Origin: JACQFK01 sp036383955
GTDB taxonomy: Bacteria > Planctomycetota > MHYJ01 > JACPRB01
NCBI GenBank assembly: GCA_036383955.1
Contig: DASVNH010000018.1
Coordinates: 1 to 64,000, forward strand
Length of the DNA stretch: 64,000 bases
Direction of reading: 5' to 3'
Shown piece by piece: positions 1-8,149 of the stretch (positions are counted from its first letter, which is position 1; each line of letters begins with the position of its first letter). A model generated the notes under the pieces. That model worked only from the letters and a program-made list of their open reading frames with translations. It ran no database searches and was not told the origin of the DNA. The translations under genes and the position numbers were made by a program.

Positions 1-1
1 C

Positions 2-439
2 GTGGCCGACGGCCGCGACCGCGACCGGGCCCTCAAGCGGGGCGGCGGCCGCGCGCCGCTTTCCCTGGATTTCGCCCGGGCCGAGACGGAAATCGCGGCG
101 TCCCCGGCGCCGGCCGACCGCGCCTTCGAGCGGCAGTGGGCCCTCGAGGTCATCAAGCGGGCCCTGCAGGCCCTGCGCGCCGAGTTCCAGGCCTCCGACC
201 GCCTCGCCGAGTTCGAGGCGCTCCACCTTTACCTGAGCGCCGGCGGCAAGAGCGGCCTCACCCACGGGGACCTGGCCGGCCGGCTCGGGATCTCGGAGTC
301 GGACGTCAACAACCGCGTCCATCGCCTGCGCAAGCGCTACCGCGAGCTCATCCTCGAGGAGATCCGCGCCTACACGGAGTCGCCGGAGGAGGCCGACGGC
401 GAGCTGCGGGATCTCTTCGACGCCCTGGGGCGCCGGTGA
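2..439 (+). CDS. ECF-like sigma factor, C-terminal part (5' end outside window)
   Basis: The reading frame is open to the left edge, so this is the C-terminal part of a longer gene and the GTG at 2 is probably internal. A helix-turn-helix typical of sigma-70 region 4 is visible around residues 85-115 (LAGRLGISESDVNNRVHRLR). Before it is a segment with the wording of the planctomycete-type sigma factors (AFERQWALEVIKRALQALR). Region 2 is missing because of the window edge. The Ser/Thr kinase gene starts 58 bases downstream on the same strand. ECF sigma factors paired with such kinases are known in Planctomycetes, so the kinase may control this factor; that link is inference. The assignment to a sigma factor is fairly secure and the subgroup is not. 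Confidence 0.8.
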   Translation: MADGRDRDRALKRGGGRAPLSLDFARAETEIAASPAPADRAFERQWALEVIKRALQALRAEFQASDRLAEFEALHLYLSAGGKSGLTHGDLAGRLGISESDVNNRVHRLRKRYRELILEEIRAYTESPEEADGELRDLFDALGRR

Positions 440-497
440 TTTTTCTAAAGACGCGCGCCATTCGTCCTCTCTGAAGGAAAGGAGGATGAGCGAGACC

Positions 498-3128
498 ATG
501 AACGCCCAGACCGACAAGTGCCGCCGCTGCGGCGACGGCTTTCCCGCCGCCCTCGATCCGGGCGACTATGAAGGCATCTGCCCCGCCTGCCTCGCCGGCC
601 TCGCCACCGCTTCCGACGTCGTCCCCAGCACCCTCGATCCGCTCGCCCAGGCCGCGAAGGATCCGCCTCCGCTCAAGCGCGGCGCGACCTTCCGCGGCCT
701 CGAGGTCCTCGAGCTCGTCGGGCAGGGCGGCATGGGCGTCGTCTACAAGGCCCGCCAGATCGAGCTCGGCCGGATCGTCGCGCTCAAGATCCTTTCGCCC
801 CGGCTCGCCGCCGACCCGGAGTTCACCCGCCGGTTCACCCGGGAAGCCCAGGCGCTGGCCACGCTCGACCACCCCCACGTGGTCCGCGTCCACGACGTCG
901 GCCGCGAGGGCGATCTCTGCTATCTCGTCATGGAGCTGGTCGACGGCCCCACGCTGCGCGAGCTTCTCGTCCAGCGCCGCCTCCCGCCCGACCAGGCCCT
1001 GCGCCTCATCCCCCAGCTCTGCGCCGCCCTGGAGTACGCCCACTCCCAGGGCGTCATCCATCGCGACATCAAGCCCGAGAACATCCTCGTCTCCCGCGCC
1101 GGCGTCGCCAAGATCGCCGACTTCGGCCTCGCCAAGATCGTCTCGGCCGACGCGATGGCCGTGTCCTCCCTCACCGCGACGAACATCGTCATGGGCACCG
1201 TCAACTACATGGCCCCGGAGCAGCGCGAGGGACGTCGGGAGGCCGACCATCGCGCCGACATCTATTCGCTCGGCGTCGTCATCTACGAGATGCTCACCGG
1301 CGAGCTGCCGGTGGGCCGCTTCGAGGCGCCGTCGAGACGATCGACCTCCGACGCGCGCCTGGACGAGGTCGTCCTGCGCGCCCTCGAGAAGGATCCCGAG
1401 CGCCGCTACCAGCGCGCCAGCGAGCTGGGGCGGGACGTCGAGCGCGTCTCGGGGGGCGCCGCGCCCGCCGCGCCGGACTGCTCCATCCTCGACCTGGCGT
1501 CTAACCGCCGCCTGGGCGCCGCGCCGGGGGGCCGCGTCTCCGTGCGCACCGTCGCCTGCCCCGTCACGGTCAAAGGCTGGGACCGGCCGGACATCGGCGT
1601 CCGCGTCGACGGCGACTACCAGTTCGACGCGGAGTCGACGACCCCGCGGCTGCAGTCGGGGGTCGACACGCGGACCGTCGAGCTGTATCTGCCCGCCGGG
1701 GCCGACCTCGACCTCACGGTCGACGAGGGCGACGCGCAGCTGGCCGACCTTCACGGGTCCGCGAGCGTCCGGATCTCCGACGGGTCGCTGCGGGTGTCCG
1801 CCCACGACGGCCCGCTCCGCGTCCACGCGGGGCAGGGGAGCGTGGTCGTCGACCGCCTCCGCAGCGAGTATTTCGAGGTCCGCTCGCGGTCGGGGAGCGT
1901 CGTCTTCCACGATCTGCGTCTCGAGCGCGGCCGCGGGCAGGTCGAGACGGAAGGCGGATCCGTGGAGCTGTCGGCGAATTCCGGCTCCTCCTTCCGCTAC
2001 TACCTCGAGACCCGGAGCGGGACGATCCAGGGGCCGCCCGCCGGGCAGGTCGGGGCCGGCGCGGGCTGGCTGACGGTGCGCACGGGCGCGGGAAGCGTGC
2101 GCTTCACGCCGCCCACTCCGGCGGCGCTTGCCTGGCAGGACTTCGTCAAGGGGCTGACCAGCTCCGACATCGAGAAGCTGGGCATTTACGCGATCGTCAA
2201 CGTCGGGCTGTTCCTGTTCTTCGGGCTCGTCACCGGGACGGTGGCGCCCGCGGTGATCGTCGCGGTGTTCTGGGGCATGGCGCTGGGCCTGCAGCTCTGG
2301 AAGAACTACATCCGCGGCACGCCGGGCCGCTCGCTCACCGCGTCGGTCCCGAGCCTGGTCCGGAAGGCGATGGAGCTGATCCCGACGCCCGCCGCCGTCG
2401 AGAAGCCGCCGCCGCCTCCTCCGCCTCCGCCGCCTCCGCCGGCGAGGACGAGCAAGCTCGCCGTTGTCGCGCTGATCTTGGGGATTCCCTCGGCCCTCGT
2501 CGCGGCGGGGGCGGTCATCGCGCTGCACGTGGAGCGCTCGCCGGTCTTTCAGCTTTCGGTCGCCGACGCTCACGACGCCCGTTTCGTCGCGGCCGGGCTC
2601 GCGGCGGCCGCCTTCGCCGCCGGGGCGCTGGCGGCCTTCCTGGGAATCGCGGCGTCGTGGCACGTGGCGGAAGCGGGCGGGCAGCGGCGGGGCCGCGGGA
2701 TCGCCCACGCGGCCGTCCTCCTGTCCGTCGCCGCCCTGCTCGCCGCGGGCGTTTGGGTCCGCCCCCGGCTCCTGGACCGCGCGCGCCTCGACGAGTCTTA
2801 TCAGGTGACCCTGGACAAGTTCTTTTCCAGCCTGCAGGACCGCCGCTGGGACGATGCCCGGGGACTCCTCAGCGGGGACCTTCAGGAGCAGACGATGCCG
2901 GCGGATCTGGAGGCCCTGGGGGAGAAGCTTCAGACCTGGTCCCGCGGTGAGCGCCTTCGGGTCGAGGGTCGCACCACCATGGCCGACGGGACCTCCATCG
3001 AGATGGCCTGCACGCTGTACAAGGTGAACTACTTCAGGATCGGATCGACACGCCTTCGACTGGTCCTGGAGAACATGGTCTGGCGCGTCGCGGACTTCAG
3101 CGACGTCCTGCGCATGGTGGGGGGCTAG
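498..3128 (+). CDS. Membrane-anchored Ser/Thr protein kinase with zinc ribbon and beta-rich DUF4097-like domain
   Basis: A Hanks-type kinase of about 876 residues. Order: a short zinc ribbon (Cys 8, 11, 28, 31), the kinase domain (about 66-335) with Gly loop GQGGMGVVYKA, catalytic HRDIKPEN, DFG and APEQ motifs all intact, then a repetitive beta-rich stretch (about 345-555) rich in G-S-V and D-G-S-L turns that looks like the DUF4097/DUF2807 beta-helix families. It ends with two close membrane segments, a proline run, further membrane segments and a soluble tail of about 120 residues. An ATG at 486 lies directly on the AGGAGG at 480-485, which leaves no spacing, so the ATG at 498 is preferred. 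It is adjacent to a sigma factor gene and is followed after 4 bases by a small membrane protein gene. Substrates are unknown. Confidence 0.92.
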   Translation: MNAQTDKCRRCGDGFPAALDPGDYEGICPACLAGLATASDVVPSTLDPLAQAAKDPPPLKRGATFRGLEVLELVGQGGMGVVYKARQIELGRIVALKILSPRLAADPEFTRRFTREAQALATLDHPHVVRVHDVGREGDLCYLVMELVDGPTLRELLVQRRLPPDQALRLIPQLCAALEYAHSQGVIHRDIKPENILVSRAGVAKIADFGLAKIVSADAMAVSSLTATNIVMGTVNYMAPEQREGRREADHRADIYSLGVVIYEMLTGELPVGRFEAPSRRSTSDARLDEVVLRALEKDPERRYQRASELGRDVERVSGGAAPAAPDCSILDLASNRRLGAAPGGRVSVRTVACPVTVKGWDRPDIGVRVDGDYQFDAESTTPRLQSGVDTRTVELYLPAGADLDLTVDEGDAQLADLHGSASVRISDGSLRVSAHDGPLRVHAGQGSVVVDRLRSEYFEVRSRSGSVVFHDLRLERGRGQVETEGGSVELSANSGSSFRYYLETRSGTIQGPPAGQVGAGAGWLTVRTGAGSVRFTPPTPAALAWQDFVKGLTSSDIEKLGIYAIVNVGLFLFFGLVTGTVAPAVIVAVFWGMALGLQLWKNYIRGTPGRSLTASVPSLVRKAMELIPTPAAVEKPPPPPPPPPPPPARTSKLAVVALILGIPSALVAAGAVIALHVERSPVFQLSVADAHDARFVAAGLAAAAFAAGALAAFLGIAASWHVAEAGGQRRGRGIAHAAVLLSVAALLAAGVWVRPRLLDRARLDESYQVTLDKFFSSLQDRRWDDARGLLSGDLQEQTMPADLEALGEKLQTWSRGERLRVEGRTTMADGTSIEMACTLYKVNYFRIGSTRLRLVLENMVWRVADFSDVLRMVGG

Positions 3129-3132
3129 GCCC

Positions 3133-3561
3133 ATGGTCGTGAGAATCAGTCACATCGAAGCGACGCTGCTCTTCCTCGCCGCGGTGGTCGTGGCGGTCGT
3201 CGCCTTCCGGAAAAAGCCCGCGGCGCCGTCGACGGCCCCGGCCCGGCTCAGCCGCCTCTGCGGGATGAGCTTCTTCTGCGCCCTCCTCGCGCTGATGGCG
3301 GCCCTGGCGGCGATTCTGACGGCGGACTACGCCGCCGGCGCCGGCCTCCTGGGCCTGAACAAGTACGAGGTGCGGGACCTGCGGATGGCGACGGAGATCC
3401 TCCGCCTCTGCGCGCTTCCCCTGGCTCTCGCGGCGTTCGGCCTCGCGATCGCCGGGCGGGGAGCGGTCCGCGAGAGCGGAGGAGAGCTGCGGGGGGCGGG
3501 GCTCTGCAGGGCGGCGACCCTGGCCGCTCTGGGCGTCGGCGCCCTGGTCTGGGTGCTTTAG
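3133..3561 (+). CDS. Small four-helix membrane protein, unknown function
   Basis: 142 residues with four hydrophobic stretches (about 9-24, 45-67, 92-108 and 125-142) separated by short basic loops. I recognise no family. It starts four bases after the kinase stop codon, so it is probably co-transcribed with the kinase and may act in the same membrane signalling unit. It ends a few bases into the convergent gene on the minus strand. Confidence 0.7.
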   Translation: MVVRISHIEATLLFLAAVVVAVVAFRKKPAAPSTAPARLSRLCGMSFFCALLALMAALAAILTADYAAGAGLLGLNKYEVRDLRMATEILRLCALPLALAAFGLAIAGRGAVRESGGELRGAGLCRAATLAALGVGALVWVL

Positions 3562-3989
3562 GCCTGCTCGGCGAGCAGCGCTTTCAGGGCGTCGCGCATC
3601 CAGTCGCCGTAGGCCGTGCGGCCTTCCGCGAGCGTGGCGCGCGCCTTCTCGTAGCGGGCGTCGTCGAGCAGCCACGCCTCGGCGCCGGCGTCGGCGCCCC
3701 GCGCGGGCGGGATCACGCCCTTCTCGCGCGCGTACCAGAGGACGGGCCCCGCGATGTACTGGAGGTCGGCGCGGTCGGGAAAGCCGAGCCGGACCAGGTA
3801 GGCTTTCAGGATCTCGTGCTGGGTGTCCTTGTCCTTCGACGCCGTGAGCGTCGGAATGCGCGCGTAGAGGACGTCCCAGAGGGCGTCGAGGAGAGCCGAC
3901 AAATCGGGATCCTCGCCGGCGCGGTAGGCCGCCACGCGGCGGTCCATGGCCTCCCGCACGCTCTCCTCCGCAGGATCGATCTCGCTCAT
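3558..3989 (-). CDS. Hypothetical protein, about 143 residues
   Basis: Start chosen at the ATG giving MSEIDPAEESV, which has GAGG eight bases upstream; a longer frame reaching 4100 would run over the uvrC start. The protein is soluble, acidic and probably helical, with no signal peptide and no motif I recognise. It is convergent with the small membrane protein gene (stop codons overlap by a few bases) and divergent from uvrC, whose start lies 67 bases away. Codon use fits the neighbours. Confidence 0.65.
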   Translation of the reverse strand: MSEIDPAEESVREAMDRRVAAYRAGEDPDLSALLDALWDVLYARIPTLTASKDKDTQHEILKAYLVRLGFPDRADLQYIAGPVLWYAREKGVIPPARGADAGAEAWLLDDARYEKARATLAEGRTAYGDWMRDALKALLAEQA

Positions 3990-4052
3990 CCGGACGGACC
4001 TCATTCTGCCTTTCTTCGGGGCGTCCGGAAAGCAATGCTTGCCGCTTTCTGA

Positions 4053-4058
4053 TAAAAT
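4053..4058 (+). promoter_or_regulatory. -10 box of uvrC
   Basis: TAAAAT, preceded by an AT-richer stretch that stands out from the GC-rich background. No convincing -35 box lies 16-18 bases upstream. It overlaps the ATG at 4057, so if it is a real -10 box the true start would be the in-frame GTG at 4069. Confidence 0.45.
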
Positions 4059-5361
4059 GGCCTTTACGGTGGACGACACCAAGCTGCGGACCCTCCTCAA
4101 AGGCCTTCCGGAGACTCCCGGCGTGTACCTGATGAAAGACGCCCAGGGCCGCGTGCTTTACATCGGCAAGGCCAAGAGCCTCAAGAACCGGGTCTCGACC
4201 TACTTCCACGAGTCGTACGGCGATCCGCGCATCCGCGCCATGATCGCGAAGATCGAGGAGATCGACACCCTGCAGGCCCCGTCGGAGGTCGACGCCCTCC
4301 TGATGGAGGCCCGGCTGATCAAGGACGTCAAGCCGCGCTACAACGACCGCCTGAAGGACGACAAGTCGTTCACGATGCTGGCGATCACGAGCTTCGACGA
4401 CTTCCCGAAAGTGTGGGTGCGCCGGGAGACCGACGACATCGCGGCCGAGATGTACGGCCCCTTCACGAGCGCGGGCGACCTCCGCGACGCCATCCGCGTC
4501 CTGCAGCGCGTCTTCAAGTTCGCGACCTGCGAGATCGAGATGCGCGCGGACGATCCGAAGCGCCGCCACTTCCGGCCCTGCCTCCTGCACGCGATCCGCC
4601 GCTGCACGGCGCCCTGCGCGGACCGGATCTCGAAGGAGAAGTACGCGGCGGATGTCGACGCCTTCCGCAAGGTCCTCCTCGGCAAGCGCGACGAGGTCCT
4701 GGCCGAGCTGGAGGCGCGGATGAAGGAGGCGTCGAAGCGCCTGGATTTCGAGCGGGCGGCCGAGCTGCGCGACCAGGTCCGCGCGCTGCGCTCGCTCGCG
4801 AAGCACGCGGAGAAGGAGTTCCTGGAGGGCGACATCACGCCCATGGACCCGAAGGAGGGCCTGGACGAGCTCGCCCGGACCCTGTCCCTGCCGGCCGTGC
4901 CGCGGACCATCGAAGGGGTCGACATCGCCCACGTCCAGGGCGACGAGAGCGTCGGCTCGGTCGTGTGCTTCGTCGACGGGATTCCGTTCAAGAGCGGCTA
5001 TCGCCGGTATAGAATCCGCGGCGTCCAGGGGATCGACGACTACGCCATGATCAAGGAAGTGGTGACCCGGCGCTTCCGGCGCCTCCAGGAGGAGGAGCGG
5101 GTGTTTCCCGACATCCTTCTCATCGACGGCGGCGTCGGCCAGCTGAACAGCGCGGCGGCGGCGCTCGACGCCCTGGGCGTGAAGCCGCCCCTCCTGCTGT
5201 CGCTCGCGAAGGAGGAGGAGACGCTGATCCGCGACGGCAAGCCGGTGCCGCTGGCGAAGTCCGCGCCCGCCCTCCGGCTCATGATGTACGTCCGCGACGA
5301 GGCGCATCGCTTCGCGCAGCACTACCACCATCTCCTGAGGAGAAAGGCGCTGATCGAATGA
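4057..5361 (+). CDS. uvrC: Excinuclease ABC subunit C, short form lacking the C-terminal HhH domain
   Basis: UvrC makes the two incisions in nucleotide excision repair together with UvrAB. Visible domains are the GIY-YIG nuclease (PGVYLMKD...VLYIGKAKSLKNRV, about 17-95), a UVR helical hairpin (RLDFERAAELRDQVRALR) and the RNase H-like endonuclease domain with DILLIDGGVGQLNSA. The protein stops after RDEAHRFAQHYHHLLRRKALIE, exactly where the (HhH)2 DNA-binding domain normally begins, so it is about 434 residues instead of about 600. The next gene overlaps by ATGA and has its own membrane-protein sequence, so a simple frameshift is not apparent. Start: ATG 4057, or GTG 4069 if the -10 box overlapping 4057 is functional. 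uvrA lies 15 kb away. Confidence 0.93.
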   Translation: MAFTVDDTKLRTLLKGLPETPGVYLMKDAQGRVLYIGKAKSLKNRVSTYFHESYGDPRIRAMIAKIEEIDTLQAPSEVDALLMEARLIKDVKPRYNDRLKDDKSFTMLAITSFDDFPKVWVRRETDDIAAEMYGPFTSAGDLRDAIRVLQRVFKFATCEIEMRADDPKRRHFRPCLLHAIRRCTAPCADRISKEKYAADVDAFRKVLLGKRDEVLAELEARMKEASKRLDFERAAELRDQVRALRSLAKHAEKEFLEGDITPMDPKEGLDELARTLSLPAVPRTIEGVDIAHVQGDESVGSVVCFVDGIPFKSGYRRYRIRGVQGIDDYAMIKEVVTRRFRRLQEEERVFPDILLIDGGVGQLNSAAAALDALGVKPPLLLSLAKEEETLIRDGKPVPLAKSAPALRLMMYVRDEAHRFAQHYHHLLRRKALIE

Positions 5362-5522
5362 CCGACGCGGTATCGCCTCCGGAGCCGCCGAGAAGCCGGC
5401 GCTGGTTCGTCGTGCTCGCCTGGGTCACCCTCATCGGCTTCGCCCTCTTCGTCGGCGGCGTGACCGGCGTCGCCTGCGGCATCGGCCCGATCCAGAAGTA
5501 CCGGGAGAACCGGGGCAAGTGA
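5358..5522 (+). CDS. Small single-span membrane protein, 54 residues
   Basis: Starts at an ATG overlapping the uvrC stop (ATGA) and ends with a TGA that overlaps the GTG start of rsmD (GTGA). The sequence has a basic, proline-rich N-terminus, one hydrophobic helix (FVVLAWVTLIGFALFVGGV) and a short polar tail ending RENRGK. The double overlap and codon use in keeping with the neighbours support a real gene in a uvrC-rsmD operon. No family is recognised. Confidence 0.6.
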   Translation: MTDAVSPPEPPRSRRWFVVLAWVTLIGFALFVGGVTGVACGIGPIQKYRENRGK

Positions 5523-6082
5523 AGGCGGAGGGCCCCCGCGTCACCGGGGGAACCGCGAAGGGCGCCAAGCTGTTCTCGGTGCCGGGGCTCGACGTCCGGC
5601 CCGCGCTCGCCCGCATGCGGATCTCCCTCTTCGAGATCCTGCGCGCGCGGCTGATCGACGCCCGCGTCGCCGACCTCTTCGCGGGCACGGGCTGCCTGGG
5701 CCTCGAGGCGCTCTCGCGCGGCGCCGCCCGCGCGGTCTTTTACGACGTCGACCCCCGCTGCCTCGAGGCGATCCAGCGGAACCTCGTGAAGCTGCGCTTC
5801 ACCGATCGCGGCGAGCTCCGCTCCGGCGACGCCTTCGCGGCCGCCGCGGGGCTGGAGCCGATGGACGTCGTCTTCGTCGATCCGCCGTATCCGTTCTACA
5901 AGGACCGGGCGGCGGAGCTGCGGCGCCTGGTGGAGACCTGCGTCGCCCGGCTGGCCGACGGCGGCACGGCGGTCGTCGAGCACCGCCCCAAGGGCGGCCT
6001 CGGCGAGGTGGCCGGTGCGGAGATCCTGGACGAGCGCGTGTACGGCGGCACCGTCGTCACGCTGTACGGAAAGGCCCAATGA
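5519..6082 (+). CDS. rsmD: RsmD-family 16S rRNA (guanine-N2) methyltransferase
   Basis: Predicted to methylate G966 of 16S rRNA using S-adenosylmethionine. The start is a GTG overlapping the preceding stop codon, and the first residues RVTGGTAKGAKLFSVPG match the start of the family. SAM motif I is DLFAGTGCLGLEALSRG, and the N-methyltransferase motif IV is FVDPPYPF. The length of 187 residues is normal. Third gene of the uvrC operon. Its stop codon lies inside a heptamer repeat array, which supplies the last codons. Confidence 0.92.
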   Translation: MKAEGPRVTGGTAKGAKLFSVPGLDVRPALARMRISLFEILRARLIDARVADLFAGTGCLGLEALSRGAARAVFYDVDPRCLEAIQRNLVKLRFTDRGELRSGDAFAAAAGLEPMDVVFVDPPYPFYKDRAAELRRLVETCVARLADGGTAVVEHRPKGGLGEVAGAEILDERVYGGTVVTLYGKAQ

Positions 6083-6152
6083 CCAAAGTCCAATGACCAA
6101 GGCGCCCCGCCGCGGCGGGGGATGCCTTGGTCTTTGGCCCTTGGTCCTTCGC
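6072..6152. repeat. Heptamer array A, inverted pair around a GC-rich core
   Basis: Left arm (6072-6103) is made of 7-base words of the type AATGACC / AAAGTCC / AAGGCCC. The right arm (6123-6152) is the reverse complement type (TTGGTCT, TTGGCCC, TTGGTCC). A GC-rich palindrome lies between them. The rsmD stop codon is inside the left arm. It could fold into a long hairpin and end rsmD transcription. Confidence 0.75.
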
Positions 6153-6459
6153 CTTTTCGACATCGGGAACTTCCCGACCCCCGACCGCTCCATCGGTCTA
6201 GCCGCCAATCAGGCCGTCGCCCGATGGCCCGGGAATCCCCGACCGAGTATTGTTCGGTCCTGAGAGCGGGAGGCCTGGGGAGGTCGAGGAAATTTAACCC
6301 CAACCGTTCCCCTTGATCCGGCGCGGTCTTCGGACCGCGCCGGTTTCGTTTCCGGACAATTCCGCGCCGCCCTGGAAAGTTCCGCGTCGCGGGCGAATCA
6401 AACGGTTCGATTCGCCCGGCAACTCCTTTGCTCCGACAGCCCTGTTGGAGGGACGGAGT
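6153..6459. other. Non-coding gap with two strong hairpins
   Basis: No credible coding frame. It contains a perfect 11-bp stem with a TTCG loop (6318-6343) followed by TTTCGTTT, and a perfect 9-bp hairpin (6391-6417). The sequence between 6160 and 6317 is less GC-rich in places and contains smaller inverted repeats such as ACCGA/TCGGT near 6244. A small structured RNA ending at the first hairpin, or a long structured leader of uspA, is possible but not shown. Confidence 0.4.
6318..6351 (+). terminator. Rho-independent-like terminator
   Basis: CCGGCGCGGTC, loop TTCG, GACCGCGCCGG, then TTTCGTTT. The 11-bp perfect stem and stable tetraloop are strong; the T run is interrupted. Confidence 0.6.
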
Positions 6460-7398
6460 ATGCTCGAGAAGATCCTGATTCCGGTGGACGGCACGCCCCG
6501 CGCCGAGGCCGTCCTGTGGCACCTCGCGCGCCTCCTGCGAGGGCGGGAGTCCCAGGTCGTGTTCCTGCGGGTGATCGAGCCGATCCTCGGCTACCCGGGA
6601 GTGGAAACCGGGGCCATCGTCGAGAACGAGAGGGCCGAAGCGAAGGCCTATTTCAAGGAGCTGAAGGAGCGGCTCCCCGCCCGGGACGCGCGCGTGACCG
6701 GCCTGATCCGCGAGGGCTATCCCGCCGACGTCATCCTCCACGTCGCGAAGGAGGAGCGGGCGACCCTGATCGCGATGGGCACGCACGGGCGCACGGGGAT
6801 CGCGCGCTGGGCCTGGGGCAGCGTGGCGGAGGACGTCCTCCGCGGCGCCGACGTCCCGGTCCTCCTCACCCGCTCCGACCGGAGAGAAGGCGCCGGCTGG
6901 ATTCCGGCCTCCCCGGAAGAGGCCCCTTTCCGGCGGCTCCTCGTTCCGACCGACGGCAGCGAAGCGGCCGCGGCCGCCCTGCCGGTCGCGGCGTCGGTCG
7001 CCCGCGACTTCGGGGCCGAGGTCGTCGCCCTGCACGTCGTGCCGGAGCACGCCGAGCTCGTGATGGGCCACACCGCCGTGCCGGACGCGCCGCCGAGCCC
7101 GGAGCTGGGCCGGAGGATCGCGGCCGAGTTCGTCGCCCCGCTGACCGACGAGGGCCTGAAGACCCGCGCCGAGGGCGTCGCCGGCGACGCCGTCGAGAAG
7201 ATCCTGGAGACCGCGGCGCGTCGCGAAGCGGATCTCATCGTCATGGGCACGCACGGCCGCTCCGGCCTGGCCCGCCTGGGCCTCGGCAGCGTGACCGAGC
7301 GCGTGCTCCGCGGCGCGGCCGTCCCGATGCTCGTCGTCCGCGCGTCGACGACGTCCGCCCGCCGGCGCAAGCTCGCCCGGGGCGCCGCGACCTCCTGA
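6460..7398 (+). CDS. Tandem universal stress protein (two UspA domains)
   Basis: 312 residues with two UspA folds (about 1-145 and 155-300). Each carries the ATP-binding signature G-2x-G-9x-G(S/T): MGTHGRTGIARWAWGS in the first and MGTHGRSGLARLGLGS in the second, so both are probably nucleotide-binding. Start at the ATG after TTGGAGGGACGGAGT, giving MLEKILIPVDGT, the usual UspA beginning; the frame reaching upstream to 6313 runs through a terminator hairpin and is not coding. Cytoplasmic stress protein of unknown client. Confidence 0.93.
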   Translation: MLEKILIPVDGTPRAEAVLWHLARLLRGRESQVVFLRVIEPILGYPGVETGAIVENERAEAKAYFKELKERLPARDARVTGLIREGYPADVILHVAKEERATLIAMGTHGRTGIARWAWGSVAEDVLRGADVPVLLTRSDRREGAGWIPASPEEAPFRRLLVPTDGSEAAAAALPVAASVARDFGAEVVALHVVPEHAELVMGHTAVPDAPPSPELGRRIAAEFVAPLTDEGLKTRAEGVAGDAVEKILETAARREADLIVMGTHGRSGLARLGLGSVTERVLRGAAVPMLVVRASTTSARRRKLARGAATS

Positions 7399-7464
7399 AT
7401 TTACGCGCTTTACTTCGAGGCCATCGCCGTCGTCCGATCGAGTGAGATTCGAAAGGAGACGGCG

Positions 7465-8103
7465 ATGGTGACGATCCTGCTGGCGCTGACCCTGACCCAG
7501 GACGCGGCGCGCGAAGACGCGGTCCGCAAGCTCTCGAACCAGAAAGTCACGGTGGATTTCGCCGGAGTGAAGCTGTCGGAGGCGCTCGACTTCCTCCGCG
7601 ACGCGACGGGGCTCAACCTCGTGCTGCTGCCCTCGGCCGCCGTCAAGGACGCGGATCAGCCCGTCCGCCTGAAGGCGAAGGACCTGAGCGCGAAGTCGGT
7701 CCTCAAGCTCCTCCTGCACGGACGCGGCCTCACGGTCGCCTGGCGCGACGGCGCGCTCGCCATCGTCCCCGCCGAGGAAGTCCAGGAGGACGTCGCGCTC
7801 AAGATCTACGACGTCCGCTCGCACCTCCTGAAGCTGCCCGACTTTCCGGGCCCGCGCATGGAGCTCGCGACGTCGACGGCCGGCAGCATCGCGGCGGGCA
7901 TCACGGTGACGCTCGACGAGCCCAAGGTGATCCTCGATCCCGACTTCCTGGTCGACCTGGTGAGGAGCAACACGGGCGGCCGGAGCTGGGAGAACGGCAA
8001 GGCGACGATCGACCTCGTGAACGGCCGCCTGGTGGTCAACCAGTCGGCGGCGGCGCATCGGGAGATCGACGACCTGCTCCGCCGTCTCGGGCAGTACCGC
8101 TAG
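7465..8103 (+). CDS. Exported STN (secretin N-terminal)-like domain protein
   Basis: 212 residues. A short hydrophobic N-terminus (MVTILLALTLTQ) suggests export. It is followed by the STN pattern: VTVDFAGVKLSEALDFLRDATGLNLVL, then a second beta-alpha repeat with LRLK-type KAKDLSAKSVLKLLLHGRGLTVAWRDGALAIVP. The C-terminal part (KIYDVRSHLLKLPDFPGPR ... RLVVNQSAAAHREIDDLLRRL) is shared with the next gene, so the two are tandem paralogues. A Shine-Dalgarno AAAGGAG precedes the ATG. STN domains normally sit on secretins or TonB receptors; here they stand alone, so the role is unknown. Confidence 0.75.
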   Translation: MVTILLALTLTQDAAREDAVRKLSNQKVTVDFAGVKLSEALDFLRDATGLNLVLLPSAAVKDADQPVRLKAKDLSAKSVLKLLLHGRGLTVAWRDGALAIVPAEEVQEDVALKIYDVRSHLLKLPDFPGPRMELATSTAGSIAAGITVTLDEPKVILDPDFLVDLVRSNTGGRSWENGKATIDLVNGRLVVNQSAAAHREIDDLLRRLGQYR

Positions 8104-8149
8104 GCGATTCGGGTTTACCGCCGGGGGCGGGGGACGTCGAAGGTATAGT

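Noticed and set aside
348..3134. Long minus-strand open frame of about 928 codons opposite the kinase
   Set aside because: A GC-rich antisense shadow: low-complexity Arg/Pro/Gly-rich translation with no motifs, while the plus strand has a complete kinase. The same applies to the long frames opposite the propeller gene (8918-13240), uvrA, glmS and tyrS.
6391..6417. tRNA-like segment (GGTTCGATTC resembles a T arm)
   Set aside because: No acceptor, D or anticodon stems could be fitted around it; it is a simple hairpin.
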